Assembly (NCBI GenBank): GCA_016858145.1
Contig: JAEHOE010000053.1
Coordinates: 62,001-126,000 of the forward strand
Origin: Edaphochlamys debaryana
Taxonomy: Eukaryota; Chlorophyta; Chlorophyceae; Chlamydomonadales
Reading direction: 5' to 3'
Length of the DNA: 64,000 bases
Part shown: piece by piece, positions 53,083-64,000 of the stretch
Position numbering within the stretch: position 1 is the stretch's first letter
How the letters are laid out: each line of letters starts with the position of its first letter
The notes under the pieces: generated by a model
What the model was told of the DNA's origin: nothing
Databases searched by the model: none
What the model saw: the letters and a program-made list of their open reading frames with translations, nothing else
Translations under genes and position numbers: made by a program

Positions 53083-53446
53083 GTGAGGGGCTGCCGATGG
53101 CCTTTCATCTGCAGAAATGTACGGCGGAGCCTTCTTCGTGCGCTCCTTCATGCACTACTACATGTTCGTGGTGGACCACAGCCGCGTGTAAGGCAATACG
53201 GCCGTACTTGCTGGCGGCGCGCTGTACGTCACGACCAGCATGTGGGGCGTGACGGTCGCCAACCACAGCACTCTGTCCGGGAACGAAGCGTCCAAGGGCA
53301 CGGGAGGCGCCATCTTTGTGAGTACAGTCCAGCCCTAAGGCACCTAATGGAGAGGGCTTCTGGCTTCCGGGCTCCTGAGCTTTGGCGTCAGAAGGAAGCG
53401 GCGTCCATTATGAGGCGTGCCGGCGTGTCGACAGTAGAGCTCCTTG
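53083..53446 (+). pseudogene. Decayed copy of exon 9 of the Pmp-repeat gene
   Basis: The stretch matches 58718-59064 closely, including the acceptor (CTGCAG), the whole coding part and the donor GTGAGTACAG, then intron sequence up to GACAGTAGAGCTCCTTG. Differences include a three-base insertion that doubles a Tyr codon (HYYMF against HYMF), a C to A change turning a Tyr codon into TAA after CGCGTG, and scattered changes past the donor. It lies 0.84 kb upstream of the intact gene, in the same orientation. Confidence 0.9.
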
Positions 53447-54283
53447 CGCCCGGAGGAGCGAGGGCGTGTGGGGCGAGGCTGGCGACGGAGGGCGTGTCAC
53501 GACCCAGCGCTGACTTGACCCAGCGCCTGCCAACCCTAAACCCACTCCCACAACTCTCCTAATCTCCTGCGCTTTCGGGCTCTCACGAGCCTGGCTGGAC
53601 CAACGTCTGGTGATGAGCACAGAACAGCTGCTAGTAGGCCCTGGGGAAGGGGTTGCCTTGGGGGATGAGTTGTCGGCGGGCAAGAACGTCCGGCAGACCC
53701 AGGGCGGCGGGGGGATGAGGGCGGCAGATCGTGCACGGCGGTAGTTGTTCACACCTGAGCGCTTTGATGTTTGCAAGCTACAAGCTTAGCCTTGTCCATA
53801 ATCACTGCGCTCGCACAAGCAGGAGGCAGATTCACAAAGTCTGTTCGACGCAAGTACAGTTACGCGGGCTTCAGGGTCCTTTGTTGTGCCCCAGTGCCTG
53901 AACTCAAAGAGATACGCAAGAAACCACTCACGAGGCACACCGCGCCTCACCCGGCTGCAGCATGTCAAACCTTCTTTAGTTCAGCGGGCGTCCGCACACG
54001 GACTAGCCGTCTGGCCACAAACTACTATCATGATGCTGTACCAGGGCAAGGACTGCTTGACCGGTGGCCGGGCGGGGGCACTGTCAACGGATGCGCATGC
54101 GGCGAGCTTGAACTCGTGCCGATGAGGTAGGAAGTTGCAGAGGGTTGTTCTGGTTGTCACAGTCTAGGTCCTGTAGGAGCGCAACGTGGCGGGTCGACAT
54201 TCGACCTGCGCTTGCCCCGCTCCAGTCCTCCCACCGTCCGCGCTTGTCCCGCCTCCCCCTGGTGGCAAACCCGCAGCCCAGGA
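53447..54283. promoter_or_regulatory. 5' flank of the Pmp-repeat gene
   Basis: Open frames here look random. The segment should hold the promoter and 5' UTR of the downstream gene. No specific element was recognised. Confidence 0.4.
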
Positions 54284-57200
54284 ATGGCATGCCGACGATG
54301 GCTCTCACGGGCACTACTCGTCTGGCTTCTTTACGGGGCTGCTGGGCTGTCGGTGGGCCTTGCTGCGGAGCGACCGCGGACGGACGCCACAAGCGGGCCT
54401 CCTGGGGGAGGCACGACAGGCGCTGGCGGAGGCAGCGCGGAGGGGTGGCAACCGGCAGACCGGGCTGCAGACATCGCTGACATCACGCTGCCAGAGCGCA
54501 GACGCCTGCAGTGGAACGGGGTCTACGTCCAGCAATCAGCCGAGCCCTACATCGTCAGCCACCCTCCCTGGTCCCACACCTGCTGGCTGCTCCTCCATGG
54601 CAAGCCGGGCGGGCTCAGCGCACCGCCACCCGACCTCCAACTCAACTGCCTTCGTTCCGGACTGCCGCGCTATTCAAACCAACCCATCAACGTGACTGTC
54701 GTGCTGGGCGCTTCTTACGGCCCCCGCCTCCGGAACCTCACCTGGGTTTCGAGAGGCGTCAGCCTAGAGCTGGCGGAGGCCACCGGCTCGGGCGAGGAGG
54801 ACTGGAGCGTCGCCTTCAGCGGAGTGCTGCACCTACGGCTGCTGGACTCCTCTGTGTCTGACATGCTGCTCAGCCCCGACATGCCCCGCGTCAGCGTGAG
54901 TACGGGTGGCGGAGTTTGGTGCAAGCGGGCGAAGTTGTGCAGTGGTACTTAGCGACGACGGGCCAACGCCGAGGAGCTCGGAGGGGCGCGGGGCAGCGGG
55001 AGTTTGAACAGCGTGCGCAGAGCCGATGTGGGTCACGCATGGCAGTGGCTTCGTCGATGGGTCGTGGGGTTGCATCCGTCGCGACACCCACCATGCGTAC
55101 CCTCCCTCCGCAGTGCCTGGCCTGCCCGTTTCTGACCATGACAAACGTGACCTTTCAACGCCTGGCCGGGACACTGCCATACCCGCCTCCGCCGCCGCCA
55201 CCTCCCCCGCCGCCGCCACCGCCACCGTTTCCTCCGGAGCCCTCCGTACCGCCGCCTCCAGTGGCACCGCCACCACCCCTGACCCCGCAAGCGCCCGCTC
55301 CCCAACGTCCTGAGTCACCCTCAACCCCACCGCCCAGCTTGCCTCCCGCATCGCCCATTGGTCAAGCGGACAGCCCTCCTCCTGACAGCCCTAGCGCCAC
55401 AGACTCCAGGGAACCTCACGGAGCCTTCCGGGCTACCGGGGTTGTCGGCGCCCTGGTAGACTTATTCACGTGCTCGGACGTAACAGATGCCTACGGCTGG
55501 TCGTGTTTACTGCTGGAGGTTGCGCTGTCTGATGCGCCCTTGGAAGGTGAGGCTACGGTTGGAGTTGTGACTGGGGGCTAGAACTCGATGGAGCCATCCT
55601 GGGTCCTGAGGCCTGTCCGCTCTGTTTGCCCCCTGCCTTGCTGGCATATCGTACCATTGTGCACCCCTTCCTGCGTGCAGACGATCCGGCGCAGCCCTAC
55701 CTGGTCCTCCGCAACGCCACCATCCTCCGCAACACCGTCATTGGCGCGGGCGCGTTCGGCACCTGGTGCGGCATAGCGAACGTCTACCGCTACCCCGAGA
55801 CGCCCGGCTTCAAGCACTGGACGTTAAGTCACGGCCTTGGGGCCGTTGCGGTGCTGGCGCCTGGCAGTTTGCTGACAGGTGAAACAAATGTTTGGGCGGC
55901 CACACGCCTCACTGTGGCAGTCACTGACAGTTCGAGGATTGATCGGAACACTGGGGGCTGCGGCGCGGGCCTGTCCCTGCGCGTCGGGCACGGCCTGGAG
56001 GTGAGCGTCATCTGGACGAGCAGTACGGCGTATGGCAACGATGCGCGGATTGGCGGCGGCGTGATTGCGGTCACGAGCATCAAGAACGGTACGACGCCGA
56101 TTCTGGAGGATGTGGGGGCCGAGGACGTGGACACACTCGTGGACGACGTGCGGCTCTTCATCGGAGTCCATGTGAGAGCCGGTAGCTATGTGTTGTGGGA
56201 TGCGTGCATCTGCAAATGAGATGCGGTCGATGCTGCTGAATGAACACATACAGAGCGGGGTAGATACGACGGCCTCGGCTACCCGGGCCCTCGGCCCTCG
56301 GTAGGCGGGTAGCATGCCAACCCTGACCGCGTACCCGCCTCGACCACCTCTATCTCCTGACTGCCTTTCTTTCCACGCCCGCCCGCCAGAGCACCCTGAG
56401 CAACAACACCGCAGAGGCTGCAGGAGGCGCTGTGTTTGTCAACGGCCGCATTTGGGCATGCCACATCGACTCGAGTAACCTCACCGGCAACATGGCCATA
56501 TTGGACCCAGAGGTCAACCAGTCTTTCTATCCGCTAGACTCAACGGGCGTCGATGCATGGCTGTGGGACACAATGCCACCGCCGGAGTACTACGGGATCG
56601 GCGGAGCGGGAGGCGCGATCTTTACGCGCATGGCCGATAGGATTCAGATTCGGAACGGTTCAACGCTGTCGTACAACCAGGTGAGGCCCGTTGGGTACGT
56701 TGGTAGCCCGAGGGTAGCCGTTGGTTGCGAGGAGCGCAGTGGGAGTAGTTCTGGTTCCTCCGGTCCCAAGCAAGGTTGGCCCAAGCCAGCCTACCTATAT
56801 CTATCTAGTCTTTGTTCCGGACACCCGTTCCGACGGTGAGCAAGCGCGCGAGGGCCTGTCGTGAAGCATGCCTGCCCTGGTCGCACCGCATGCCCTTCCA
56901 GTCACATCCAAGCGACCTTCGCCTGCCTCGTTGTTGATTCCAACCCCTCCTATCCTGCAGGCAAATTCCGAGGGCGGCGCAATCTTCATCCATGGCGAGT
57001 CGTACGACAGAATCATCCGCTCCATGACAATCGAGATCACGGGCAACAGCCACCTGTCGCACAATACCGCCGCCGGTGGTGAGGGAGGCGCAATCCGCAT
57101 CTTCGGTCAGTACAGCACCTTGACCGGTTTCCTCCTCGCCAACGGCAGCAGCATGTCCGAAAGTTACGCCGTAGCCCGTGGCGGCGCTCTCAGTATCGAC

Positions 57201-60200
57201 GGGACGATTGGGACTTGGGCGATGGCGGACGCGTCACGCATCAGCGGAAACCGAGCGGAGATCGGCGGCGGCGGGATCTTCACACGCAGCGGCATCAGCC
57301 AAGCCGTGCTCACCAGCGGCAGTCACGTGTCGTACAATGAGGCGTCCCGTGGGGACGGAGGCGGGGTCCTGACTCTGGGGGGTCTACGGAAGCTGTTTGT
57401 GACGGGCGGCGCTGGCTTTTGGTCGAATTCTGCGGCCAAGCGTGGAGGAGCCGTCGCTGTGTTCCTCAAGACACAAGGCACCAGCTCCCAGGGAGTTAAC
57501 GGCTTTGACATCGTCGCTTTCCAGAACGGGTGAGCCGGCGTCCCGGCGAGGTCCACGAGTACTATGAGATCGATCAAGTGTTGTTGCGCTTGGGGGCTCA
57601 AGGGCGGGCCCAACCTGCGCAAAGTTGTTTAGCTCAACGCGCATCCCGCCGCGCACGCACTCCACTGGCCTTCTTCCATTCCATTGACACTCGTGTCCCT
57701 GCGTGCTCCCCTCCCTCCCCAGGATTATCCGCAACAACTCCTGTTTCTCGAGCGGCGGCTTCATGCACAGCGAGGAGGCAGGACAGCTCTTCCAGGTAAC
57801 TCCCCTGTAGGGAAGTAAGGAGTTGACTTCTGTTGGGAGTCATGCGTGACGGGAGTTACTCCAAGGCCTGCTGAAGCTGCGTTTCTACAGCACGTCAGCA
57901 CCCCTTGCGTGCAATGGCACCCGGCCTCCGCGAAACGGCCCCTCACTTGCCTCACCCCTCAGGTCCTCGACAAAAGCACCGTCACCGACAACCGAGCCCA
58001 AATTGCGGGTGGCGTGCTGGCGGTGTGGTCCAGCCTGTCACGCAATGTGGAGGCCGAACTTTACCTCGGCAGCTATGGCGCAGACGTCCCGTGGGGCCTG
58101 ACCATTGCCAACAGCAGCGTCGTTTGCGATAATTGGGCAGACGGTGACGGTGCGTGGCCAGGGCGGGTTGTTAGTGGATTCAGACTAAGAAAGGGTCGAG
58201 CACACACCGGCTAGGCTCGGGGAGCCAGGGGGCCGGGAGAGTGAACCCCAACACCACATCGTTCTCCGCCTGGGCCCAACCTTGTTTTTGCAACCGCCCG
58301 CACGTTGCCCGCCCTCCCTCCCGCAGGCGGTGCCTTCTACATCCTCGAGGGGGTCGTGGGCGTTATGATTGCCAACAGCTCCCGGGCCTGCAGCAACCGA
58401 GCCGGCCAGCAGAACGGCGGTTTCCTGTCCGCCGGGGAGGTCACCTCCCGGCTGGGGGGCGTGGTGGAGGATGGCATGGGGATCACGGTGACCGCCAACA
58501 GCAGCGTGGAGGGTAACTATGCCGGTACGAGCGGCCAGGGCCGGGCGGGTGGGTGGGGACCAAGCCTCGCAAGCGCCGACCGGGCGTGTTGAGTCAGGCA
58601 AGGACGGGGCTGCTTGGTTGGTTCACGTCTTTCATGTCCGGCTTTGGCTCTCGGGGATAGGCCCGTTCCCAAGCTGCACGTGCCAGTGTCGACTGCTGAG
58701 GGGCCTAACCCCTGCACGATGGCCTTTCGTCTGCAGAGATGTACGGCGGAGCCTTCTTCGTGCGCTCCTTCATGCACTACATGTTCGTGGTGGACCACAG
58801 CCGCGTGTACGGCAATACGGCCGTACTTGCTGGCGGCGCGCTGTACGTCACGACCAGCATGTGGGGCGTGTCGGTCGCCAACCACAGCACTCTGTCCGGG
58901 AACGAAGCGTCCAAGGGCACGGGAGGCGCCATCTTTGTGAGTACAGTCCAGCCCTACGGCAACCTATGGAGGGGGCTTCTGGCTTGTGGTCTTCTAGGCT
59001 TGTGTCAGAAGGAAGCGGCTCCAGTCCATCATGAGGCGTGCCTGCGTGTCGACAGTAGAGCTCCTTGTTGTTTATCTCTCGGTCGATACTGCTTGCGCCG
59101 CCGCCTACCTCTTCCACCCCGTGCATCAGGTGGGCGGGTCCATGACCTCCTTTCTGGTGGAGAGCTCCAGCAACGTGTCCCTCAACTCCGCACTGGAGAG
59201 CGGCGGCGCAATCAGCTTGGCCACGGGCCCCACCCGGCTGGAGGTCATGGGCCATAGCTCGGTGGCGGGCAACCGCGCCGGGGAACGGGGCGGCGCGCTG
59301 TCCACAAAGTCCGGCCCCGACACGCTCACCCTCGATGCGAGCAGCACCCTGGCCAGCAACGCCGCGGGCTTTCAGGGCGGCGTCGTTTCTTCCAAGGGCG
59401 GCATGGGGTCTGTGACCCTGCTCGGCACCGTCTCGAACAACACCGCCGACTCGGACGGGGGCGCCCTCAGCGCTACGCAGTCGATCGGCGAGCTGCTCCT
59501 GGGCCCAGAGGCCAGGCTGCTTGCTAACGCCGCGGGGAGTGGCGGGAGCGGGGGTGCAGTGCATGCTGGGAACACCATTGACAACATCACAGTGGAGCCG
59601 GGCTGCCACATCACCGGAAACAGCGCTGGCGCACATGGCGGCGTGTTCTGGGCCCAAGCCATTCCGTCCCTCAACCTCTCCGCCGGTGGTGTCAGCATCA
59701 CCGGGAACCGCGCCGTGGCCGGTAACGGAGGATTTGCCTGCGCCGCTAACGCCTCAGCTGCGATGAACGGCACGGCGTGGACTGTATCCGGCGTGATCTT
59801 GGCCAATCATTCCGCCGGTGATGATGGAGGGTTTTTTTACGTGGGAACCCTCCCTCCCACCGGGACGATTGAGGCGGCGAGCGGGAGGAGCAACATCACG
59901 CTCCTGCTCTCCAACTGCACGGCCTCCGACAGCCATGCGGATGGGAGCGGAGGGCTGCTCGCTGTGAGCGCCGCTGGAGCAACGACGGGTACCGTGGTGG
60001 TCCGACTGACCAACATGGCAGTCACGCGGAGCTCCGCCGGCTTCAGCGGCGGCGTAGTGGCTGTGTATGCAGGCAGCACGGGCGGCGACGTCAGCATCCA
60101 CCTTGAGGACATCACAGCGGACTCTACGGATGCAATGTCAGGCGACGGCGGGTTGCTGGTGGTGGGTTTCGACGGCCAAGGGACGCTGGCGGCGGCGGCA

Positions 60201-63200
60201 GTCCTTTCCGTCAGCCTCTCCAACGTCACCGCCACACGGAGCACCGCTAGCGGCAGCGGCGGGCTCGTGGCGGTCCAAGCCAGCAACACGGACGCAGCCA
60301 TAAGCGTCCGGCTCGTGGGTAGCACGATGACGTCCACTCGAGCAGTCGATGGCGGCGGCGGCGCGCTATCAGTCAGGACCTCGGATGTCAGCGGCACCGT
60401 GACTCTCCACGTGGCCACGTGCCAGATCTACAACAGCTCAGCCTTCCAAGACGGCGGCGCGGTGGAGCAGCAGGCTCTGACTGGCATGTCTGGCGGCATT
60501 GCCGCGCTCGGTGGCACCACCGTGCTGCGAATGGTCGGCTGCCGGGTCGACGGCAGCGCTGCAGAAGGCGACGGCGGCGCAGTCCGGGTAGAGATCACGG
60601 CGCCCGTCACGGCGACCAGCATCAGCAGAGCGGCCGTGACGATCGAGGACGTCAGCTTCACGAACTGCTCTGCGGGCCAACGCGGCGGCGCCCTGGCCGC
60701 GAGCGGACCTGTGGACGTGCAAGTGCGAGGCAGCAGCTCACGGTTCAGGGACACCCAGGCGCACCTGACGGGCGGCGCCGTAGCTGTTTGGGCTGATTCC
60801 GCTCCCGCGGATCTTAAAAGACGGCGGAGGCGGCTTTCGACGGATGCTCCAGACGCCGCGTTCCCCACGCTCAAGCTGTCCGGCGTGACTTTCACCCAGA
60901 GCCGAGCGTCCGATGGTGGCGGCGGCTGTGTGTGGGTGCAAGGAGCTGCCCTGGTGCTTCTGGAAAGCGCCAGCTTCACGGCTACTGAGGCGGGAGGCAA
61001 TGGCGGCGCCATATCAGTCTCCGACAGCGCTGCCCTCGTGCTGAGCGGCTGCAATGTTACCGGCAGCTGGGCTGCGGCGGGGGTCGGCGGCGCGGTCAGT
61101 GCGAGCTCAGTGGACACGGTGGCCCTGTTGGGCTGCCGTATCTCCGGTAACGCCGCCCTCCGAGGCGGCGGCGTGGATATTGACTGCCCCTCCAGCTCAG
61201 ATGACTCAAGCAGGGCCGTCTTAGTCATGGGGTCCAGCATCGGATCGAATGTGGCGGCGAAGGCGAAGGGCGACGCCAACCGCGCTCCAATTTATGCGGG
61301 CTACGGAGGCGGCGTGTTCCTGGGCTGTGCCGCCAACACACAGCTCCTCGTGGCCTCGTCGGAGCTATTTGGCAACTGCGGATGGCTCGGAGCGCAACTG
61401 GCCTCGCTCCTCGCTGTGCCACCTGCCAATGCTACGTCGTTGACAGGGTCTGGGCAGCAGCAGGCGTCGGCGCTTGCCTTTGGCGGCGTGGACCAAGTCA
61501 CGAGCGCGCTGGTGGCGTGGGCGCAAGCTGGGAGCTGGCAAACACCTGGCGTGCGTACAGCGCTTGACGAGTTGCTTCGAGACAGCGTTTCGGCAGGGCC
61601 GAGCATTTTGGCCTTATCAGCGTCCAGGATCGGAAGCGGCGGATGCGGATCGAACACCGAGAACAGCTCCTCCTCGCTTACGCCTGACGCTTGCAGCGCA
61701 GCCCTCAACAGCAGCCTGAGCCAGCGGTTTGCTGACACCCTTGCCTTCGCCACACGCCAGGTACGTGGGCTTTGTGTGATGCTGCTGGGAAGCCCTCATC
61801 ATCCGTCTGAAATAGATGTTTGCTTACTTGCGGTGGGAGGCACGCAGACCCTAACCTTGCACCTTGTTGGCCCAACTGCGCCCCTCTACGTGGACTGCTC
61901 CTCGGGAGGCGCTCTCGGTAAGCAAGGCAGCCAGCTAGCAGCAAGCAAGCTTCACTACCCGCGCACAGTTCCACCCGGCGCCATGAACCGCCCTGCCCGA
62001 CCACGCAGGTTGCGCGTCTACAACTGAAACCAACGGGAGCACGGCCCTCGGAGCTCCACAGCTGTGCCGACTCAGCTCCCTGCCCAACAGCTCCTCATCC
62101 GGCCTGCTCGAAAGCGCGCCGACCCAGGCCCTCTTGTCCGCGAGTGCCGCTGTGGTCAAGTCAGGAGAGGAGCTCCAGCTGCGGCTGCGCTTGCTGGACG
62201 CTGATGGTAACCCCGTGTCCTCAGGTACGGCTTGAATGCTGCCGGGGCATGGCCAACACCTCTGCTGCTGCTGGGCCTTGACGGGATGGCACAAGCCTCG
62301 GGATGATGCTGAGGATGCCTCTGTGCTCCCACCCGTTCCCCCTGCAGTGCCGGACGCTATGGCGTTGAGCGCGCAGCTCTACGTGGTACAGCTGCGCCCC
62401 TCCGAGGTCACCAGCCTCCTGGCGGAGAACGCGTCCGCCGGTGCCATGGCGGCCTACGCCAATGGCCCCATGGCCTGCCTCAGCGAGCGGAGCTATGCCG
62501 CTGCCGCTGGAGGCACTGGAGGAGCGGCGGCGCTGCCGGGCGGCTTTCCGAGCCGCTGCACCGCTGACACAGCTGTGGCCTTTCTGTCCACGTCAGCCGG
62601 AGCAGCCGTGGCGCCACAGGCGGTTGGGGAGGACGGCACCGTCCAGTGGCCCGACAGCGTCAGGGTGCACGGCTGGCCGGGAGAATACAGCCTGGTGGTC
62701 TTGGTCGGTGACAGCAGCCCGACAGCGGGTCGGAAGGTGCGTGGGCTTAGTACCACGGGGTGGGCTAGATGGAGGAGAGTGAGGCCGCCGTACAAGGTGA
62801 CTCATGCGGTGCTGAGCCGTTCTCTGCAGTGTCCAGCCACCCACGCGCCCCTCACCACACCCCCATGTCTGCATCGCTCCGCAGATCGCCCCCAGCGTGC
62901 TGCCCTTCACGCTCCGTCCCTGCGGTGCGGGGGAGCTGGTGGACCTGGGGGCTGGCGGCAGCTCCCTGTCTGGAAGGGCGGCCCTCAACCGCCTGCAGTT
63001 GGCCGTCTGCAGCCCCTGCCCCCTGCGCCAAGTCGGCCTGGCGGCGGACCCTCGGCCGAGCCTTCCTCTAGACCCAGCCACCTGGCCCCGGGAAACCTCG
63101 CTTGAGGCGCTCTTGGAGGATCTGGGTTTGAGCCTCGTCAAAGCCGCAGCCGTGTGCTCCGGATGCCCGCCGGACGCTGCGTGCCCGGGCGGCGGCGTGG

Positions 63201-63976
63201 TCGTCCCGCGGTCCGGGTTCTGGCACGCGTCACCCACGAGCCTCGCCCTCCACCCCTGCCTCAACGCTGCGGCCTGCCAAGCCGTCGACCTGAGCCGCGT
63301 CGGGCATCCGTTGGTTGGGGTTGCGGAGGGTGGCAAGTGCCAAGCCTTCAACTCATCGTCCTCGAACTCCTCGACATCTTCGTCCGTCGCCAAGCGCGTG
63401 GTCGAGAGCCTGGGCATCTGCGATGCCCGGACAGCGCAGCTAGCCGAGTGCCAGCACTACATGGCAGCTGACCTTTACGACATCTCCCAGGGTGGGAACA
63501 CAACTCTGACCATGTTCCTCGCCAATCTCAACAGCAGCTGCGGCATGGGCGGCCTCGCCGCCAACAGCAACACATCGGGCGGTCCGGCCCTCAGCAGCAC
63601 AAGCCGGAGGGTGCTGGCGGCGGATGCAGTAACCGTCAATGCCACCGCTACTTCAGCTCTTGCGGCCACAGCCGCTGTCGCCCTGGCGCGTGGTGCGTAC
63701 CTCCAGCTGCAATGCGCCCAGGGCTACACGGGCAACCTGTGTGCGGCCTGCGAGCCGGGCTACTCTATCGACTCCGAGTGGGCCTGCAAGCGCTGCTCGC
63801 CCACCCAGTCGCGCAATGTGGGGATCGGGGTGATAGGGTTTCTGATCAACATCATCGTCATCCTGTACACCGTCTTCAAGAACCTCCAGCCCCCGGAGGA
63901 GGAGACGCTGGATGGGGACGAGGGCGAGCGCGCCCAACACTACAAGAGCGCAGTGCCCTTTGGCAGCCTCCTCAAG
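54284..63976 (+). CDS. Secreted/membrane Pmp-repeat (GGA[I/L/V]) beta-helix protein, 3' end missing
   Basis: 14 exons seen: 54284-54895, 55114-55546, 55681-56171, 56390-56680, 56961-57529, 57723-57795, 57963-58149, 58327-58524, 58737-58936, 59130-61760, 61848-61917, 62009-62224, 62348-62736, 62885-63976; 2484 aa before the window edge, where a GTAAGG donor follows. The start MACRRWLSRALLVWLLYGAA is a signal peptide. A Cys-containing domain and a Pro-rich linker (residues about 230-290) precede more than 30 GGA(I/L/V/F)-type repeats with spaced NxT/NxS sites, the signature of Pmp-like right-handed beta-helices. A Cys module follows (LQCAQGYTGNLCAACEPGYS, then CKRC), then one hydrophobic helix (GIGVIGFLINIIVILYTVF). 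In these algae such proteins often continue into a multi-helix membrane region. Likely a surface or flagellar/wall adhesin or sensor; the role is inferred. Confidence 0.88.
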
Positions 63977-64000
63977 GTAAGGCACACGCAGGCATAAACG

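Overview
The window looks like nuclear DNA of a green alga of the Chlamydomonas/Volvox group. It is very GC-rich. Its genes are broken by many short, C/T-tracted introns with clean GT-AG borders. TGTAA poly(A)-type signals occur, and the proteins are rich in Ala/Gly/Pro runs. Several families are typical of these algae: exostosin-like GT47 proteins with EGF-like repeats, proteins with Pmp-type GGA(I/L/V) repeats, and a plastid fibrillin. No prokaryotic operon structure, tRNA or rRNA was seen. I rebuilt the genes by hand; exon phases close across every junction listed.

Layout. 1-5.9 kb: the left-truncated gag and pol of a Ty3/gypsy-type LTR retrotransposon on the minus strand. Its pol continues after RNase H into a C5-methyltransferase-like domain that lacks the catalytic PC motif as far as visible. 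5.9-6.7 kb: its leader, with an array of small hairpins. 6.7-9.45 kb: no gene seen. 9.46-11.08 kb: a single-exon, low-complexity hypothetical gene (-). 11.3-12.1 kb: remnants of a SANT/Myb-like sequence (-). 13.0-15.5 kb: an apparently perfect 2 x 1251 bp tandem duplication that carries the last exon of the next gene. 14.9-18.5 kb: plastid fibrillin (-), 9 exons. 18.8-19.8 kb: small Lys-rich protein (+). 20.7-29.4 kb: RECQ1-type DNA helicase with an added HRDC domain (-), 24 exons. 29.9-32.9 kb: TMEM184/LAZ1-type (DUF300) membrane protein (+), 10 exons. 34.7-41.3 kb: EGF-exostosin GT47 glycosyltransferase (-), 18 exons. 42.5-52.2 kb: large conserved-looking protein of unknown function (+), 18 exons, with a 1.65 kb C-rich minisatellite in one intron. 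53.1-53.4 kb: decayed copy of an exon of the next gene. 54.3-64 kb: Pmp-repeat surface protein (+), at least 14 exons, running off the right edge.

The genes do not form a pathway. Three neighbouring pairs are divergent (fibrillin/Lys-rich, RECQ/TMEM184, GT47/unknown) and probably share promoter regions. Two themes recur. First, exon edges with their splice sites have been copied into neighbouring introns or flanking DNA in six places. Second, four introns appear to use GC-AG borders. The retrotransposon has the most unusual protein architecture, and the local exon-edge duplications are the most unusual genomic pattern.
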